A stretch of DNA of 64,000 nucleotides from Microvirga lenta (GCF_020532555.1 NZ_JAJBBR010000010.1:111206-175205); one strand, 5' to 3'. Positions 36,010-47,502 are shown, numbered from the stretch's first letter. Numbers and translations: made by a program. The notes: generated by a model from the sequence alone, not told the origin.

Positions 36010-36704
36010 GCACCAAGTCAGGCTCCGGCACCCGCAACCTCAAGCAGCGCGTGAAGACGGCGAACAAGCGCTCCCTCTCCTCGCAGAAATGGCTTGAGCG
36101 CCAGCTCAACGATCCCTACGTCGCCCGCGCCAAGCGCGAGGGCTACCGTTCGCGCGCGGCCTTCAAGCTGCTCGAGATCGACGAGAAGTACAACATCCTG
36201 AAGACCGGCCAGCGCGTGGTGGATCTCGGCGCCGCGCCTGGCGGCTGGTCGCAGATCGCCGCCCGCAAGGTCGGCGCGAAGGGCAAGGTCGTCGGCATCG
36301 ACCTGCTCCCCATCGACCCGATGCCCGGGGTCGAGTTCATCCAGCTCGACTTCCTCGACGAGAGCGCGCCCGACAAGCTCATCGAGATGCTGGGCGGGCC
36401 TGCGGACGTGGTCATGTCGGACATGGCCGCCAACACGACCGGCCACAAGAAGACCGATCACCTGCGGATCATGGGGCTCGCCGAGGCCGCGATCTACTTC
36501 GCCCGCGAGATCCTGGCCCCGGGAGGCGTCTTCGTCGCCAAGGTGTTCCAGGGCGGCACGGAAAGCCAGCTCCTGGCCGACCTGAAACGGGACTTCGCGG
36601 TGGTTCGCCATGTGAAGCCCGCCGCCAGCCGCTCCGACTCGGCGGAACTCTATGTGTTGGCAACCGGTTTCCGGGGGGCGGCGGCTCAGTCGCCTTCGAC
36701 CTGA
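36006..36704 (+). CDS. rlmE: 23S rRNA (uridine-2'-O) methyltransferase
   Basis: 232-residue RrmJ/FtsJ-type methyltransferase that modifies U2552 in the peptidyl-transferase centre. [17 protein letters not shown] gives the first catalytic lysine, [16 protein letters not shown] binds [16 protein letters not shown] gives the Asp, and VAKVFQGG the second lysine. TTG 36006 overlaps the ppx TGA; AGGT is about 7 bases upstream. The basic N-terminal 30 residues are typical of alphaproteobacterial homologues. Confidence 0.93.
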   Translation: MSTKSGSGTRNLKQRVKTANKRSLSSQKWLERQLNDPYVARAKREGYRSRAAFKLLEIDEKYNILKTGQRVVDLGAAPGGWSQIAARKVGAKGKVVGIDLLPIDPMPGVEFIQLDFLDESAPDKLIEMLGGPADVVMSDMAANTTGHKKTDHLRIMGLAEAAIYFAREILAPGGVFVAKVFQGGTESQLLADLKRDFAVVRHVKPAASRSDSAELYVLATGFRGAAAQSPST

Positions 36705-36745
36705 CGGGCGCTATCTCCCTCAGGCGAGCAACACGGGGGAGGCGA

Positions 36746-37681
36746 ATGCCACACAAGATCGGAATCATCGGCTTCGGGAAGATCGCGCAGGATCAGCATC
36801 TCCCGAGCATCAGGAAGAACCCCGATTTCGAGCTTGTCGCCGTGGCGAGCCAGCGGGGGCTCAAGCCCGACGAGGCCAAGCACGCCTTCCAGGACTACCG
36901 GGAGATGCTCAAGGCCGTGCCGGACCTGGAGGCGGTCGCCATCTGCACGCCGCCGCAGGTGCGCCATGAGATCGCCCGCGACGTGCTGCTCGCCGGGAGG
37001 AGCGTGCTTCTGGAAAAGCCTCCCGCGGCCACGCTGAGCGAGCTCGAACACCTGAGGCTGATGGCGGATAAGGCCGGTCTCACCCTCTTCACCACCTGGC
37101 ACGCCCAGTACAACAAGGCCGTGGAGGAGGCGAAGAAGGCACTCGCGGGCTGGGAGATCAAGCGTCTCCAGGTCACGTGGAAGGAGGACGTGCGCCACTG
37201 GCATCCGGGCCAGCAATGGATCTGGGAGGCGGGCGGCTTCGGCGTCTTCGATCCGGGCATCAACGCGCTCTCCATCGTCACCCGCATCATGCCGGAGCCG
37301 GTCTTCATCAAGCAGGCCGACCTGCAGTTCCCCTCCAACCGGGATGCCCCCATCGCCGCCGACATCCAGTTCTCGGCCGCCCACGGCGCGGGCGATCTGC
37401 GCGCCGTCTTCGACTGGCGCCAGACCGGCCCCCAGACCTGGGACATCGAGGTCGAGACGGAGACGGGCATGGTCCTCAAGCTGCGCGAGGGCGGCAGCAA
37501 GCTCGAAATCGGCGGCAAGCTGATGGTGGACGAGGCATCGCGGGAATACGAGGGCATCTACGACTGCTTCGACGCCCTGCTGAGCGAGCGCCGTTCTCTC
37601 GTGGACGACGCTCCGTTCCGGCTCGTCGCCGATGCCTTCATGGTCGGGCGGCGGGTCCAGGTGGAGCCGTTCGAGGATTGA
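36746..37681 (+). CDS. Gfo/Idh/MocA oxidoreductase, D-galactose 1-dehydrogenase-like
   Basis: 311 residues. N-terminal NAD(P) Rossmann domain (IGIIGFGKIAQDQHLPSI), then VAICTPPQVRHEI and LLEKPPAATLSEL with the family EKP lysine, then the C-terminal domain WKEDVRHWHPGQQWIWEAGG and GVFDPGINALSIVTRI. The last two stretches closely match my recollection of galactose/L-arabinose 1-dehydrogenases, so oxidation of an aldose to its lactone is likely. Monocistronic between rlmE and an RTX gene; no sugar-catabolic genes adjoin. Confidence 0.82.
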   Translation: MPHKIGIIGFGKIAQDQHLPSIRKNPDFELVAVASQRGLKPDEAKHAFQDYREMLKAVPDLEAVAICTPPQVRHEIARDVLLAGRSVLLEKPPAATLSELEHLRLMADKAGLTLFTTWHAQYNKAVEEAKKALAGWEIKRLQVTWKEDVRHWHPGQQWIWEAGGFGVFDPGINALSIVTRIMPEPVFIKQADLQFPSNRDAPIAADIQFSAAHGAGDLRAVFDWRQTGPQTWDIEVETETGMVLKLREGGSKLEIGGKLMVDEASREYEGIYDCFDALLSERRSLVDDAPFRLVADAFMVGRRVQVEPFED

Positions 37682-37960
37682 GGCGCGCCTCCCGGCGCAG
37701 GGTGGAAAATTCAGGATTTTCCTTATTTCAGGCCCTTTTCCGCCGTTTCGGCGGGAGTAGAATGGGCTTGGCCCTGACCCAAGGAGCCAAGCGCCGCCAA
37801 GCCGCGCACCACAACCATCGACATTGCCGACGTCTCACGGGAATCGACAACAGCCTGATGTTTGCCCTTCGAAGGGTGTCCGTCCGCTCGGCGGGAGCTT
37901 CAGTCCCCATTCGCATGTTCGATTTGCGAGCAGGTGCTGTGGGCGTGACGGAGAAGTATC

Positions 37961-38467
37961 ATGGCAACCATCACAGGAACCAACTTCCCTGACCTGCTCG
38001 TCGGCACGTTCGAGGCCGACACGATCAGCGGACTCGGCGGAAGCGACGATCTCTACGGCCTGTCCGGCAACGATTCCATCGTCGGGGGCGCGGGCTACGA
38101 TCTCATCGCGGGCGGCGACGGCAACGATACCCTGCGCGGCGGCACGGAGGGCGACGCCCTGTTCGGCGAAGCCGGGCGCGACCGCTTGTCCGGGGAGGAT
38201 GGCGACGATTATCTCGACGGCGGAATCGGCAACGACGTCCTGAGGGGCGGCGCCGGGGCCGACGCCTTCGCGTTCTCGGGCTTCGGGGCCGGAATCGACA
38301 CCGTCCGGGACTACAGCTTCAACCAGTTCGACGTCATCGACACGAACGGCTACGGCTTCGTCGCCTATCAATCGGGCGCGAACACGGTGATCGACTTCGG
38401 CACCTATGCCGGCATTCAGCACGTCCTCGTGCTGGAAAACTACACCGGCGCCTTCTGGTACGTCTGA
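37961..38467 (+). CDS. small RTX calcium-binding protein
   Basis: 168 residues without a signal peptide. Residues 12-108 are RTX nonapeptides (LGGSDDLYGLSGNDSIVGGAG, DGDDYLDGGIGNDVLRGGAG), followed by a ~60-residue beta C-terminal cap (ADAFAFSGFGAGIDTVRDYSF, ending VLVLENYTGAFWYV) that probably serves as the type I secretion signal. No enzymatic domain. GGAG lies about 8 bases before the ATG. It is an isolated gene ending in a stem-loop shared with the convergent hydrolase gene. Confidence 0.82.
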   Translation: MATITGTNFPDLLVGTFEADTISGLGGSDDLYGLSGNDSIVGGAGYDLIAGGDGNDTLRGGTEGDALFGEAGRDRLSGEDGDDYLDGGIGNDVLRGGAGADAFAFSGFGAGIDTVRDYSFNQFDVIDTNGYGFVAYQSGANTVIDFGTYAGIQHVLVLENYTGAFWYV

Positions 38468-38500
38468 TCCCCGCCGTCGTCGAAGGGGCGGAAGAATGAA

Positions 38501-38520
38501 TGGCCGGGCTTGCCCGGCCA
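38501..38520. terminator. bidirectional terminator between RTX gene and hydrolase gene
   Basis: Perfect 9-bp GC-rich inverted repeat TGGCCGGGC / GCCCGGCCA between two convergent stop codons. Nearly the same sequence core recurs after der. Confidence 0.65.
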
Positions 38521-38561
38521 TGACGTTTCAGGAGTTTCCCAAGGCTCGATGCGCCCGACCC

Positions 38562-39416
38562 TCAGGTCAGGTGCTTCTTGAAGAACGCCACCGTGCGCTG
38601 CCAGGCCAGGTCGGCGGCTTCCTTGTCGTAGCGGGCGGCGTTCGTATCGTTGTTGAAGGCGTGGTTGACGCCCTCGTACATATGGAGCTCGAGGGTTTTG
38701 CCCGCCTGCTTCATCGCAGTCTCGAAGGCCTGGATGCCCGCATTGATCCGCTCGTCCAGGCTTGCGTAATGATGCATGAGCGGCGCCTGGATTTTCCCTA
38801 CGTCGTCCGGGTCCGGCTGGCGGCCGTAATAGGCGACGCCCGCCTTCAGGTCCGGCTCGTTCACGGCCAGGGTGTTGACCGCGCCGCCGCCCCAGCAGAA
38901 GCCGACCGCGCCCACATTGCCGTTGCTGTCCGGGTGCTGCTGCAGGTAGTCCACCGCGGCCTTGCCGTAGGAGATCACGTCCGGCTGCTTGAGCTGGCCG
39001 ATCATCTCGCGGCCCTTGTCCTCGTCCGCGGGCGTGCCGCCCATGGGGGAGAGGTAGTCCACGCCGAGCGCCAGGAAGCCTTCCGTCGCCATGCGGCGGG
39101 TGACGTCCTTGATGTGCGGGTTGAGGCCGCGGTTCTCGTGAATGACGATCACGGCGGGAAGGTCGGTGCCCGTCGCCGGTTTGGCGAGATAGCCCTTGAG
39201 GCCCTGCGCTCCCGGGATGTCGACCATCTGGGTCGTGATGCGGGGGTCGTTTTCCTGCACGGTCTGCGCATGGGCGTAGTTGTTCTGCAGGATCGGCAGG
39301 ATGGCCGTCGCACCGGCCGCGCTCCCGACCAGGGCCGCGAGCCGGTCGAGGAAGGTGCGGCGGTTCATGCCGCCGTGAGTGAAGTCGTCGTAGAGGTCGA
39401 TGATGCGCTGGTCCAT
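38562..39416 (-). CDS. Tat-exported dienelactone hydrolase family protein
   Basis: 284 residues, alpha/beta hydrolase. The N-terminus has a twin-arginine signal (NRRTFLDRLAALVGSAAGAT, residues 18-37) after a short leader. The catalytic cysteine is in GAVGFCWGGGAVN, the Asp region near HHYASLDERINAG and the His in YEGVNHAFNN; this Cys-His-Asp set defines dienelactone hydrolases. Export suggests a periplasmic esterase/lactonase whose substrate is unknown. ATG 39416 was chosen: GGAGG lies 5 bases upstream, while the longer frame lacks a site. Confidence 0.88.
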   Translation of the reverse strand: MDQRIIDLYDDFTHGGMNRRTFLDRLAALVGSAAGATAILPILQNNYAHAQTVQENDPRITTQMVDIPGAQGLKGYLAKPATGTDLPAVIVIHENRGLNPHIKDVTRRMATEGFLALGVDYLSPMGGTPADEDKGREMIGQLKQPDVISYGKAAVDYLQQHPDSNGNVGAVGFCWGGGAVNTLAVNEPDLKAGVAYYGRQPDPDDVGKIQAPLMHHYASLDERINAGIQAFETAMKQAGKTLELHMYEGVNHAFNNDTNAARYDKEAADLAWQRTVAFFKKHLT

Positions 39417-39520
39417 GGAAGCCTCCGCCTGAGACGTCTGACACAATAGCGCAGTCCGGAAGCTTGTCAGCGGTCGGCCGATCACGCTCTCGTGTTGGAG
39501 CTCCTCGGCCTCGGGTCGGC

Positions 39521-40957
39521 CTAGCGGCCGTTCATCCCGTCGCCCATGCCCGTCGACGGCACCTTCCGCTCCACCGCCTTGTGGCCGGACATCTCGGCGC
39601 CGGCGCTCGGATGGAGCCGGAAGAACGAGAAGGCCGACAGACCCGAGATGATGGCCACCGTCCAGAACGCCGGGCCGAAATCGGCCGCCGTGATCTCGCC
39701 CGAGCCATGGGAGGTGGCGCTTGTCTCGAGCGCGAAGGCTCCAAGGGCCACGCCCATGCTCAGCGCCAGCTGCTGCGCCACGCTCGACAGGCTGGTGGCA
39801 TAGCTCATGTCCCGCTTCGAGACGTCCGCATAGGCGATGGCGTTCAGGCTGGTGAACTGGAGCGAGCGGAAGCAGCCGCCGACGAACAGGACCGCCATGA
39901 CCAGCCAGTAGGGCGTCGAGGGCGTGAAGAGGCCGTTGGCCGCGATGAAGAGCGCGCCGATGACGGCGTTGATCGTCAGCAGCATCCGGAAACCGGTCTG
40001 TTCCAGGATGCGCTTCGCCAGGGTCTTCATGAACAGGGCGCCGACCGCCGCGATGAAGGTCAGCGAACCGGAGGCGAGGGGGCTCAGGCCGAAGCCGATC
40101 TGGAGCATGAGGGGCAACAGGAACGGGATCGAGCCCACGCCTACCCGGAACAGGCCTCCGCCCAGGACGCTGATGCGGAAGGTCAGGATCTTCAGGAGGC
40201 CGAGCTTCAGGACCGGATGAGGCGTGCGGCGGGCATGGAGGAGATACAGGACCAGACAGATCGTGCCGACCACGGTGCAGCCCACCGAGACCCCGAGGGG
40301 AATGAGGTGACGCCCGCCCGAGGCGAGGCCCAGCATGACCAGGGACAGGCCGATGCCGAGAAGGAGGAAGCCGACGAAGTCGAGGGGCGGGGTGTCGCTT
40401 TCCTTGATGTTGGGGACATAGATCGTCGCCAGCACCATGCCGAGGATGCCGATGGGGATGTTGATGAAGAAGATCCAGCGCCAGTCGAAATAGGTGGTGA
40501 TGAAGCCGCCGAGCGGCGGGCCGACCACGGGCCCGACGAGGGCGGGGATCGTCAGCGTCGCGAGCGCCTGGACGAGCTCGTTGCGGGGTACGCTGCGCAG
40601 GAGGACGAGGCGCCCCACCGGCACCATCATGGCCCCGCCCATCCCCTGCAGGAACCGCGCCAGAACGAAGCCTTCCAGGGAATTAGCCCACGCACAGGCG
40701 AGGGAGCCCGCCATGAACACGGCAATCGCCGCCCGGAACACGGTCCGCGAGCCGTATTTGTCGGCCATCCAGCCCGAGATCGGGATGAAGATGGCGAGGC
40801 TCACGAGGTAGGAGGTGATGGCGAGCTTGAGGGCGATCGGGTCCTCCCCCAGATCCTGCGCGATCATCGGCAGCGAGGTCGAGATCACCGTCGAGTCCGT
40901 GTTCTCCATGAAGAGAGCGGTGGCGATGATCAGGGGGAGGAGGCGTGATTGACGCAT
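39521..40957 (-). CDS. DHA2-type MFS multidrug efflux transporter
   Basis: 478 residues with fourteen predicted membrane helices, EmrB/QacA subfamily. Motif A-like GWMADKYGSRTVFRAA, motif C region LVGPVVGPPLGGFI, and the N-terminal FMENTDSTVISTSLPMIAQD that typifies DHA2 drug/H+ antiporters. No membrane-fusion partner (EmrA) is adjacent, so it either works alone or with a distant partner. Divergent from guaB. Confidence 0.9.
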   Translation of the reverse strand: MRQSRLLPLIIATALFMENTDSTVISTSLPMIAQDLGEDPIALKLAITSYLVSLAIFIPISGWMADKYGSRTVFRAAIAVFMAGSLACAWANSLEGFVLARFLQGMGGAMMVPVGRLVLLRSVPRNELVQALATLTIPALVGPVVGPPLGGFITTYFDWRWIFFINIPIGILGMVLATIYVPNIKESDTPPLDFVGFLLLGIGLSLVMLGLASGGRHLIPLGVSVGCTVVGTICLVLYLLHARRTPHPVLKLGLLKILTFRISVLGGGLFRVGVGSIPFLLPLMLQIGFGLSPLASGSLTFIAAVGALFMKTLAKRILEQTGFRMLLTINAVIGALFIAANGLFTPSTPYWLVMAVLFVGGCFRSLQFTSLNAIAYADVSKRDMSYATSLSSVAQQLALSMGVALGAFALETSATSHGSGEITAADFGPAFWTVAIISGLSAFSFFRLHPSAGAEMSGHKAVERKVPSTGMGDGMNGR

Positions 40958-41119
40958 GACTCGTGGGACTTAGCGCTCCCGTCGAGAGTCGCAAAGGCTT
41001 TTGACGCAGGGCTGGTCTTCTGGGAATGCGCTGCGGGCCCCTTTGCGAAAGTGCGGCGCCCGTGCTACGGACCCTCGCCAACTTCCAGCCGCTGCAAAGC
41101 CCCATCCGTTACCCATTGA

Positions 41120-42628
<1,509 letters not shown>

Positions 42629-42636
42629 GCCGATCC

Positions 42637-43068
42637 ATGAGCGTCACCTCCATTCTCCTGCCGGTCTTCGTCCAGGTCGCCCTGACCTTCTTCCTGCTTT
42701 TTTGGATGGGACGGTCGCGCATCTCCGTCATCAGATCGGGCGAGGTGAAGGTGAAGGACATCGCGCTCGGTGAGCGCAACTGGCCGCGACAGACGCAGCA
42801 GGTGGTCAACACCTTCCACAACCAGTTCGAGCTGCCGGTTCTGTTCTATGTGCTGGTGGCGCTGGCGCTCGTGACCCGCAAGGCGGACCTGACCTTCGTG
42901 GTCCTGTCCTGGCTCTACGTGGCGACCCGGCTGGTCCATGCCTACATCTACGCCACGGTCAACAAGGTCTCCTGGCGCTTCCAGGTCTTCCTGATCGGCG
43001 CGCTGATCCTCATGCTGATGTGGGTGATCTTCGCGGTGCAGATCTTCGCGGCCGAGGCCGCCATCTGA
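42637..43068 (+). CDS. MAPEG family membrane protein
   Basis: 143 residues with four membrane helices. The NTFHNQFELPVLFYVLVALAL helix and the final RLVHAYIYATVNKVSWRFQVF are the MAPEG (eicosanoid/glutathione metabolism) signatures. Bacterial members are of unknown substrate. Starts 8 bases after guaB in the same operon. Confidence 0.88.
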   Translation: MSVTSILLPVFVQVALTFFLLFWMGRSRISVIRSGEVKVKDIALGERNWPRQTQQVVNTFHNQFELPVLFYVLVALALVTRKADLTFVVLSWLYVATRLVHAYIYATVNKVSWRFQVFLIGALILMLMWVIFAVQIFAAEAAI

Positions 43069-43076
43069 TCCGGGGG

Positions 43077-43101
43077 CGGGGTGGGCGTTGCGCCCACCCC
43101 G
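43077..43101 (+). terminator. terminator of the guaB-MAPEG operon
   Basis: Perfect 11-bp inverted repeat CGGGGTGGGCG / CGCCCACCCCG with a 3-base loop, followed by TTCCTTC; 8 bases after the MAPEG stop and just before the end of the minus-strand lipoprotein gene. Confidence 0.8.
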
Positions 43102-43111
43102 TTCCTTCAAA

Positions 43112-43261
43112 CTACATCCGGCCGCTTTCGAGCTGGGTCTTGGCATCGTAGGCCTTGCGCGCCGGCGGGGTGAGATCGACGGCGGGCGGAGGCGTGGTGG
43201 CGCAGGCCGCGATTGCAAGAGTGAGACCGACAGCGACAATGCGAGTCAGACTGGTCAACAT
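43112..43261 (-). CDS. small lipoprotein, 49 residues
   Basis: Signal peptide of type II: LTRIVAVGLTLAIAAC, with the lipobox AIAAC and the lipid-anchored Cys20. The mature part is only 29 residues, proline-rich at first (TTPPPAVDLTPPARK). GGAG lies about 9 bases upstream of ATG 43261. It sits in the interval between guaB-MAPEG and rsmB and is divergent from rsmB. No family assigned. Confidence 0.65.
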   Translation of the reverse strand: MLTSLTRIVAVGLTLAIAACATTPPPAVDLTPPARKAYDAKTQLESGRM

Positions 43262-43384
43262 CGAGAAAGGCTCCAGAAAAGCAGCGCGCGGGATGCGCGC
43301 ACGGCTCTGCTTTCGTGGCGCATCTGGATCGAAGCAAGGTAACATTGTGTCGAATATACGGCCAAGCTTGGGTGTGACTTTCCG

Positions 43385-44683
43385 ATGACACCTGCCGCCC
43401 GCATCTCCGCCGCCATCGAGGTTCTCGGCGATATCGAGACCCGTCGTCGCCCGGCTTCCGACGCCCTCAAGGATTGGGGCCTGTCCCACCGCTTCGCCGG
43501 CTCGAAGGACCGGGCCGCCATCGCGAGCCTCGTCTACGACGCCCTGCGCCGCAAGGCGTCCGCCGCCTGGATCATGGGGGACAATTCTCCCCGGAGCGTC
43601 GTGCTCGGAATGCTGCGCCTTCAGCGCGGCCTCACGGTCGACCAGATCGCCGCTCTCTGCTCGGGCGAGCGCTTCGCCCCCGAACCCCTGACGGAGACGG
43701 AACGTGAGCGGCTCGGGAGCGCTAGCCTCGACGAGGCTCCGGCCCATGTCGCGGGCGACTTCCCCGACTGGATCGCACCGTCCCTGAGCCGTCTCTTCGG
43801 CGAAGAGCTCGTGCCGGAACTCCAGGCCCTGACCGCCCGTGCGCCTCTCGACCTGCGGGTGAACGCGCTCAAGGTTCCGACCCGGGACGAGGCGCATGAC
43901 GCGCTGCCCCATCTCGGCGCGGTCGAGACCCCGCTCTCGCCCTTAGGGTTGCGCATCGCCCCCAGCGAGGACGGTCGCGGCCCCGCCGTCCAGGCGGAGC
44001 CCGAATTCCTGAAGGGCTGGGTCGAGATCCAGGACGAAGGCTCGCAGCTCGCGGCCCTGCTCTCGGCTGTGAAGCCGGGCGAGCAGGTGGTGGACCTCTG
44101 CGCGGGCGGCGGCGGCAAGACGCTCGCTCTTGCCGCCATGATGGACAATCACGGGCAGATCTACGCCACCGACAACGACGCCCGCCGCCTCGCGCCCATC
44201 CATGACCGCCTGACGCGGGCAGGGGTCCGCAACGTCCAGGTTCGCACGCCGCGCGGCAAGGCGGATGCCGTTTCCGATCTCGACGGGCGCATCGACTGCG
44301 TTCTCGTCGACGCGCCCTGCACCGGCGTCGGCACCTGGCGGCGCAACCCGGACGCCAAGTGGCGCCTGCGCCCCGGCAGCCTTGAAACGCGCCTCAAGGA
44401 GCAGGCGGCGGTGCTCGACCGGGCTGCCTCCCTGGCGAGGCCGGACGGGCGGATCGTCTACATCACCTGCTCGATCCTGCCGGAAGAGAACGACGATGCG
44501 CTCTCAAGCTTCATGGAGCGCCACCCGGGCTTTGCTCCGGTTCCCGTCTCCGAGGTTCTGGAGGCCGCGGGCCTGAAGGACCTCGAAGGATCGGTCCGTC
44601 CGACCCTCCACGGGCTGCAGATGACGCCGCTCAGGACGGGCACTGACGGCTTTTACGTTGCTGTTTTGAGGCGAAGCCCGTAA
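43385..44683 (+). CDS. RsmB/NOP-family rRNA (cytosine-5) methyltransferase
   Basis: 432 residues. N-terminal NusB-like RNA-binding helices (about 1-130), then the SAM fold: [33 protein letters not shown], and the two catalytic cysteines in [21 protein letters not shown] and [12 protein letters not shown]. It probably methylates a cytosine of 16S rRNA; the exact position cannot be read from sequence. Monocistronic ahead of guaA (49-base gap). Confidence 0.9.
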   Translation: MTPAARISAAIEVLGDIETRRRPASDALKDWGLSHRFAGSKDRAAIASLVYDALRRKASAAWIMGDNSPRSVVLGMLRLQRGLTVDQIAALCSGERFAPEPLTETERERLGSASLDEAPAHVAGDFPDWIAPSLSRLFGEELVPELQALTARAPLDLRVNALKVPTRDEAHDALPHLGAVETPLSPLGLRIAPSEDGRGPAVQAEPEFLKGWVEIQDEGSQLAALLSAVKPGEQVVDLCAGGGGKTLALAAMMDNHGQIYATDNDARRLAPIHDRLTRAGVRNVQVRTPRGKADAVSDLDGRIDCVLVDAPCTGVGTWRRNPDAKWRLRPGSLETRLKEQAAVLDRAASLARPDGRIVYITCSILPEENDDALSSFMERHPGFAPVPVSEVLEAAGLKDLEGSVRPTLHGLQMTPLRTGTDGFYVAVLRRSP

Positions 44684-44732
44684 GCGAGCCTCATCCCATT
44701 GTTGTCAGTTCCAACGCCGTAAGCACCGCGCC

Positions 44733-46289
44733 ATGACCCAATCCCACGACAAGATCCTCATCATCGACTTCGGATCGCAGGTGACCCAGCTCATCGCGCG
44801 GCGCGTCCGCGAGGACGGCGTCTATTCCGAAGTCGTGCCGTTCCAGAAAGCCGCCGAGGCCATCCGGGAGATGAAGCCGAAGGGCGTGATCCTGTCCGGC
44901 GGACCGGAATCGGTGACGACCGATGCCTCGCCCCGCGCGCCGAAGGACCTGTTCGAGACCGGCCTGCCGGTCTTCGGCATCTGCTACGGCCAGCAGACCA
45001 TGGCGGCGCAGCTCGGCGGGCAGGTCGAGGGCGGCCACCATTCGGAATTCGGCCGGGCCGAGGTCGAGGTGCTGACCGAGAGCCCGCTCTTCCAGGGCGT
45101 GTGGCAGGTCGGCAAGAAATATCCGGTCTGGATGAGCCATGGCGACCGGGTCACCAGGCTGCCCGAGGGCTTCGAGGTGCTGGCCAGGTCCGAGAACGCC
45201 CCCTTCGCCGTGGTGGCGGACGAGGCGCACAAGTTCTATGGCGTCCAGTTTCACCCGGAGGTGGTGCATACGCCGGAAGGCGCGCAGCTCATCCGCAACT
45301 TCGTCCGCGATATCGCGGGCTGCAAGGGCGACTGGACCATGAAGGCCTTCCGCGAGGAGGCCATCGAGCGCATCCGCGCCCAGGTCGGAACCGGCCGGGT
45401 GATCTGCGGCCTCTCGGGCGGCGTCGACTCGGCGGTGGCGGCGGTCCTCATCCACGAGGCCATCGGCGACCAGCTCACCTGCGTCTTCGTCGACCACGGG
45501 CTGCTGCGCGCGGCGGAGGCCGAGCAGGTGGTCACCCTGTTCCGGGATCACTACAACATCCCGCTGGTCCACGTGCAGGCGCAGGACCTGTTCATCGGGG
45601 CGCTCGAAGGCGTGTCCGATCCCGAGGTCAAGCGCAAGACCATCGGCAGGCTCTTCATCGACGTGTTCGACGAGGAGGCCAAGAAGATCGGCGGCGCCGA
45701 CTTCCTGGCGCAGGGCACCCTTTATCCGGACGTGATCGAGAGCGTCTCGTTCACGGGCGGCCCGTCGGTGACCATCAAGAGCCACCACAACGTAGGCGGT
45801 CTCCCTGAGCGCATGAACATGAAGCTCGTGGAACCCCTGCGCGAGCTGTTCAAGGACGAGGTGAGGGTGCTGGGCCGCGAGCTCGGCCTGCCCGAGGCCT
45901 TCGTCGGCCGCCACCCGTTCCCGGGGCCGGGCCTCGCCATCCGCGTGCCCGGCGAGATCACCCGCGAGAAGCTCGACATCCTGCGCAAGGCGGATGCGAT
46001 CTATCTCGATGAGATCCGCAAGGCCGGCCTTTATGACGACATCTGGCAGGCCTTCGCCGTGCTGCTGCCGGTCAAGACCGTGGGCGTGATGGGCGACGGG
46101 CGCACCTACGACCATGTCTGTGCGCTTCGCGCCGTGACCTCGGTGGACGGCATGACGGCGGATTTCTACCCGTTCTCGATGCAGTTCCTCGGCCAGGTGG
46201 CCACCCGCATCATCAACGAGGTCAAGGGCATCAACCGCGTCACCTACGACATCACCTCGAAGCCCCCCGGCACCATCGAGTGGGAGTGA
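44733..46289 (+). CDS. guaA: GMP synthase (glutamine-hydrolysing)
   Basis: 518 residues; XMP to GMP. Class I glutamine amidotransferase ([20 protein letters not shown], nucleophile Cys in [11 protein letters not shown], His in [11 protein letters not shown]), then the ATP pyrophosphatase P-loop [20 protein letters not shown], and the dimerisation domain with [16 protein letters not shown] ending KPPGTIEWE. Follows the RsmB-like gene closely and is 4 bases from the ArsC-like gene. Confidence 0.97.
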   Translation: MTQSHDKILIIDFGSQVTQLIARRVREDGVYSEVVPFQKAAEAIREMKPKGVILSGGPESVTTDASPRAPKDLFETGLPVFGICYGQQTMAAQLGGQVEGGHHSEFGRAEVEVLTESPLFQGVWQVGKKYPVWMSHGDRVTRLPEGFEVLARSENAPFAVVADEAHKFYGVQFHPEVVHTPEGAQLIRNFVRDIAGCKGDWTMKAFREEAIERIRAQVGTGRVICGLSGGVDSAVAAVLIHEAIGDQLTCVFVDHGLLRAAEAEQVVTLFRDHYNIPLVHVQAQDLFIGALEGVSDPEVKRKTIGRLFIDVFDEEAKKIGGADFLAQGTLYPDVIESVSFTGGPSVTIKSHHNVGGLPERMNMKLVEPLRELFKDEVRVLGRELGLPEAFVGRHPFPGPGLAIRVPGEITREKLDILRKADAIYLDEIRKAGLYDDIWQAFAVLLPVKTVGVMGDGRTYDHVCALRAVTSVDGMTADFYPFSMQFLGQVATRIINEVKGINRVTYDITSKPPGTIEWE

Positions 46290-46293
46290 GCCG

Positions 46294-46650
46294 ATGCCGA
46301 CGTCATCCGCGACGCTCTACGGCATCAAGAACTGCGACACGGTGAAGAAGGCGCGCGCCTGGCTCGATGCCAACGGCGTGCCTTACGCGTTCCACGACTA
46401 CAAGGCTCAAGGGATCGACCGGGCCCGGCTCGAGAGCTGGGTTCGCAGCCTCGGCTGGGAGACGCTTCTCAACCGCGCCGGCACCACCTTCCGCAAGCTC
46501 CCGGACGCCGACAAGACCGGCCTGGACGAGGGCAGGGCGCTCGCGCTCATGCTCGATCAACCCTCCATGATCAAGCGCCCCGTGCTCGACCTCGACGGCC
46601 GCCTCATCGTCGGGTTCAAGGCGGAGCAGTACGAGCAGGCGGTTCGCTGA
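46294..46650 (+). CDS. ArsC-family (YffB/Spx-like) protein
   Basis: 118 residues with a thioredoxin-like fold: TLYGIKNCDTVKKARAWLDANG, one active-site cysteine only, and MIKRPVLDLDGRLIVGFK at the C-terminus. The arsenate-binding triad of true ArsC is incomplete, so a glutathione-linked thiol role or Spx-like role is more likely. Operon with guaA. Confidence 0.85.
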   Translation: MPTSSATLYGIKNCDTVKKARAWLDANGVPYAFHDYKAQGIDRARLESWVRSLGWETLLNRAGTTFRKLPDADKTGLDEGRALALMLDQPSMIKRPVLDLDGRLIVGFKAEQYEQAVR

Positions 46651-46684
46651 GCCGCGAAGAACAGGTCCGGTCCGGAGGAAGACC

Positions 46685-47428
46685 ATGATCGCACGGCATG
46701 GAATCGGAGCGGCGGCTTTCGCGTTCCTCGGCGTTTTCGGGGCCGATGCCGCGATCGCGGAGAGTCCCGACTGCTTCCCGTTCGGTTCCTGGCTCGACAA
46801 TCTCGGACCGGACGTGGATGTGCCCTTGGGGAAGGTGAACGACCTCTCCCCGCGGGTGAGGTTCGTGAAGCTCGGCGTTCTCCAGAAAGGCTGCCCCAAC
46901 AGCAGCGCCGTCTGCCAGGACAAGGCCTATCTCGTTCCCGGCGACGAGGTGGTCGTCACCGGCAGTTCGGGCGAATTCGTCTGCGTCAGCTATGCCGACC
47001 GCAAGGGGCGCACGACCTATGGATGGTTTCCCCGAGCCGCTGTGACACGGGTGGAGGATCCAGGGGCAGTCCGGAAAGGCGACTGGATCGGCGAATGGCG
47101 CAGCGGTCCCGAAAGTACGATCCGCATCGCGCCGGGGGCGCGGCCCGACGCCTTCAGGATCGAGGGGGATGCGACCTGGGGCGCCTTGGATCCCGGGCGC
47201 GTGGAGCGCGGCGGAGTCCATATCGGCACCCTGGAGGGAGAGACGCAGGCCGAGGGCGCGAACCTCTCCTTCGGCATGGGCGAAAACGGCACGCTTCCCT
47301 TCAACGAGGCCGACGACGTGGATTGCAAGGTCCAGATGCGCCGCCTCGGTTCGTACCTGCTGGTGAAGGACAACGGAATGTGCGGCGGAGCGAACGTGAC
47401 TTTCACAGGACTGTATCGCCGCAAGTAA
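46685..47428 (+). CDS. secreted SH3-like domain protein
   Basis: 247 residues. Signal peptide in the first ~25 (HGIGAAAFAFLGVFGADAAIA). Residues about 50-125 resemble a bacterial SH3 fold (KAYLVPGDEVVVTGSSGEFV, TTYGWFPRAAVTRV). The C-terminal half (WIGEWRSGPESTIRI ... TFTGLYRRK) is a beta-rich barrel-like region seen in uncharacterised Rhizobiales periplasmic proteins. GGAGGA precedes the ATG by 6 bases. Monocistronic, ends in a strong terminator. Confidence 0.75.
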   Translation: MIARHGIGAAAFAFLGVFGADAAIAESPDCFPFGSWLDNLGPDVDVPLGKVNDLSPRVRFVKLGVLQKGCPNSSAVCQDKAYLVPGDEVVVTGSSGEFVCVSYADRKGRTTYGWFPRAAVTRVEDPGAVRKGDWIGEWRSGPESTIRIAPGARPDAFRIEGDATWGALDPGRVERGGVHIGTLEGETQAEGANLSFGMGENGTLPFNEADDVDCKVQMRRLGSYLLVKDNGMCGGANVTFTGLYRRK

Positions 47429-47453
47429 GCCGCCGTTTCGATCCGTCCAACGA

Positions 47454-47480
47454 AAAGGGCAGGCCATGAGCCTGCCCTTT
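47454..47480 (+). terminator. rho-independent terminator
   Basis: Perfect 11-bp stem AAAGGGCAGGC / GCCTGCCCTTT, 5-base loop, followed by GTTTTTC on the plus strand, 25 bases after the SH3-like gene. It also lies just beyond the end of the TRAP operon on the other strand. Confidence 0.85.
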
Positions 47481-47502
47481 GTTTTTCGTTGCGACGTCCG
47501 CC

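Noticed and set aside
39464..40948. 494-residue frame opposite the MFS pump
   Set aside because: Charged low-complexity antisense frame; membrane-protein genes often leave such shadows.
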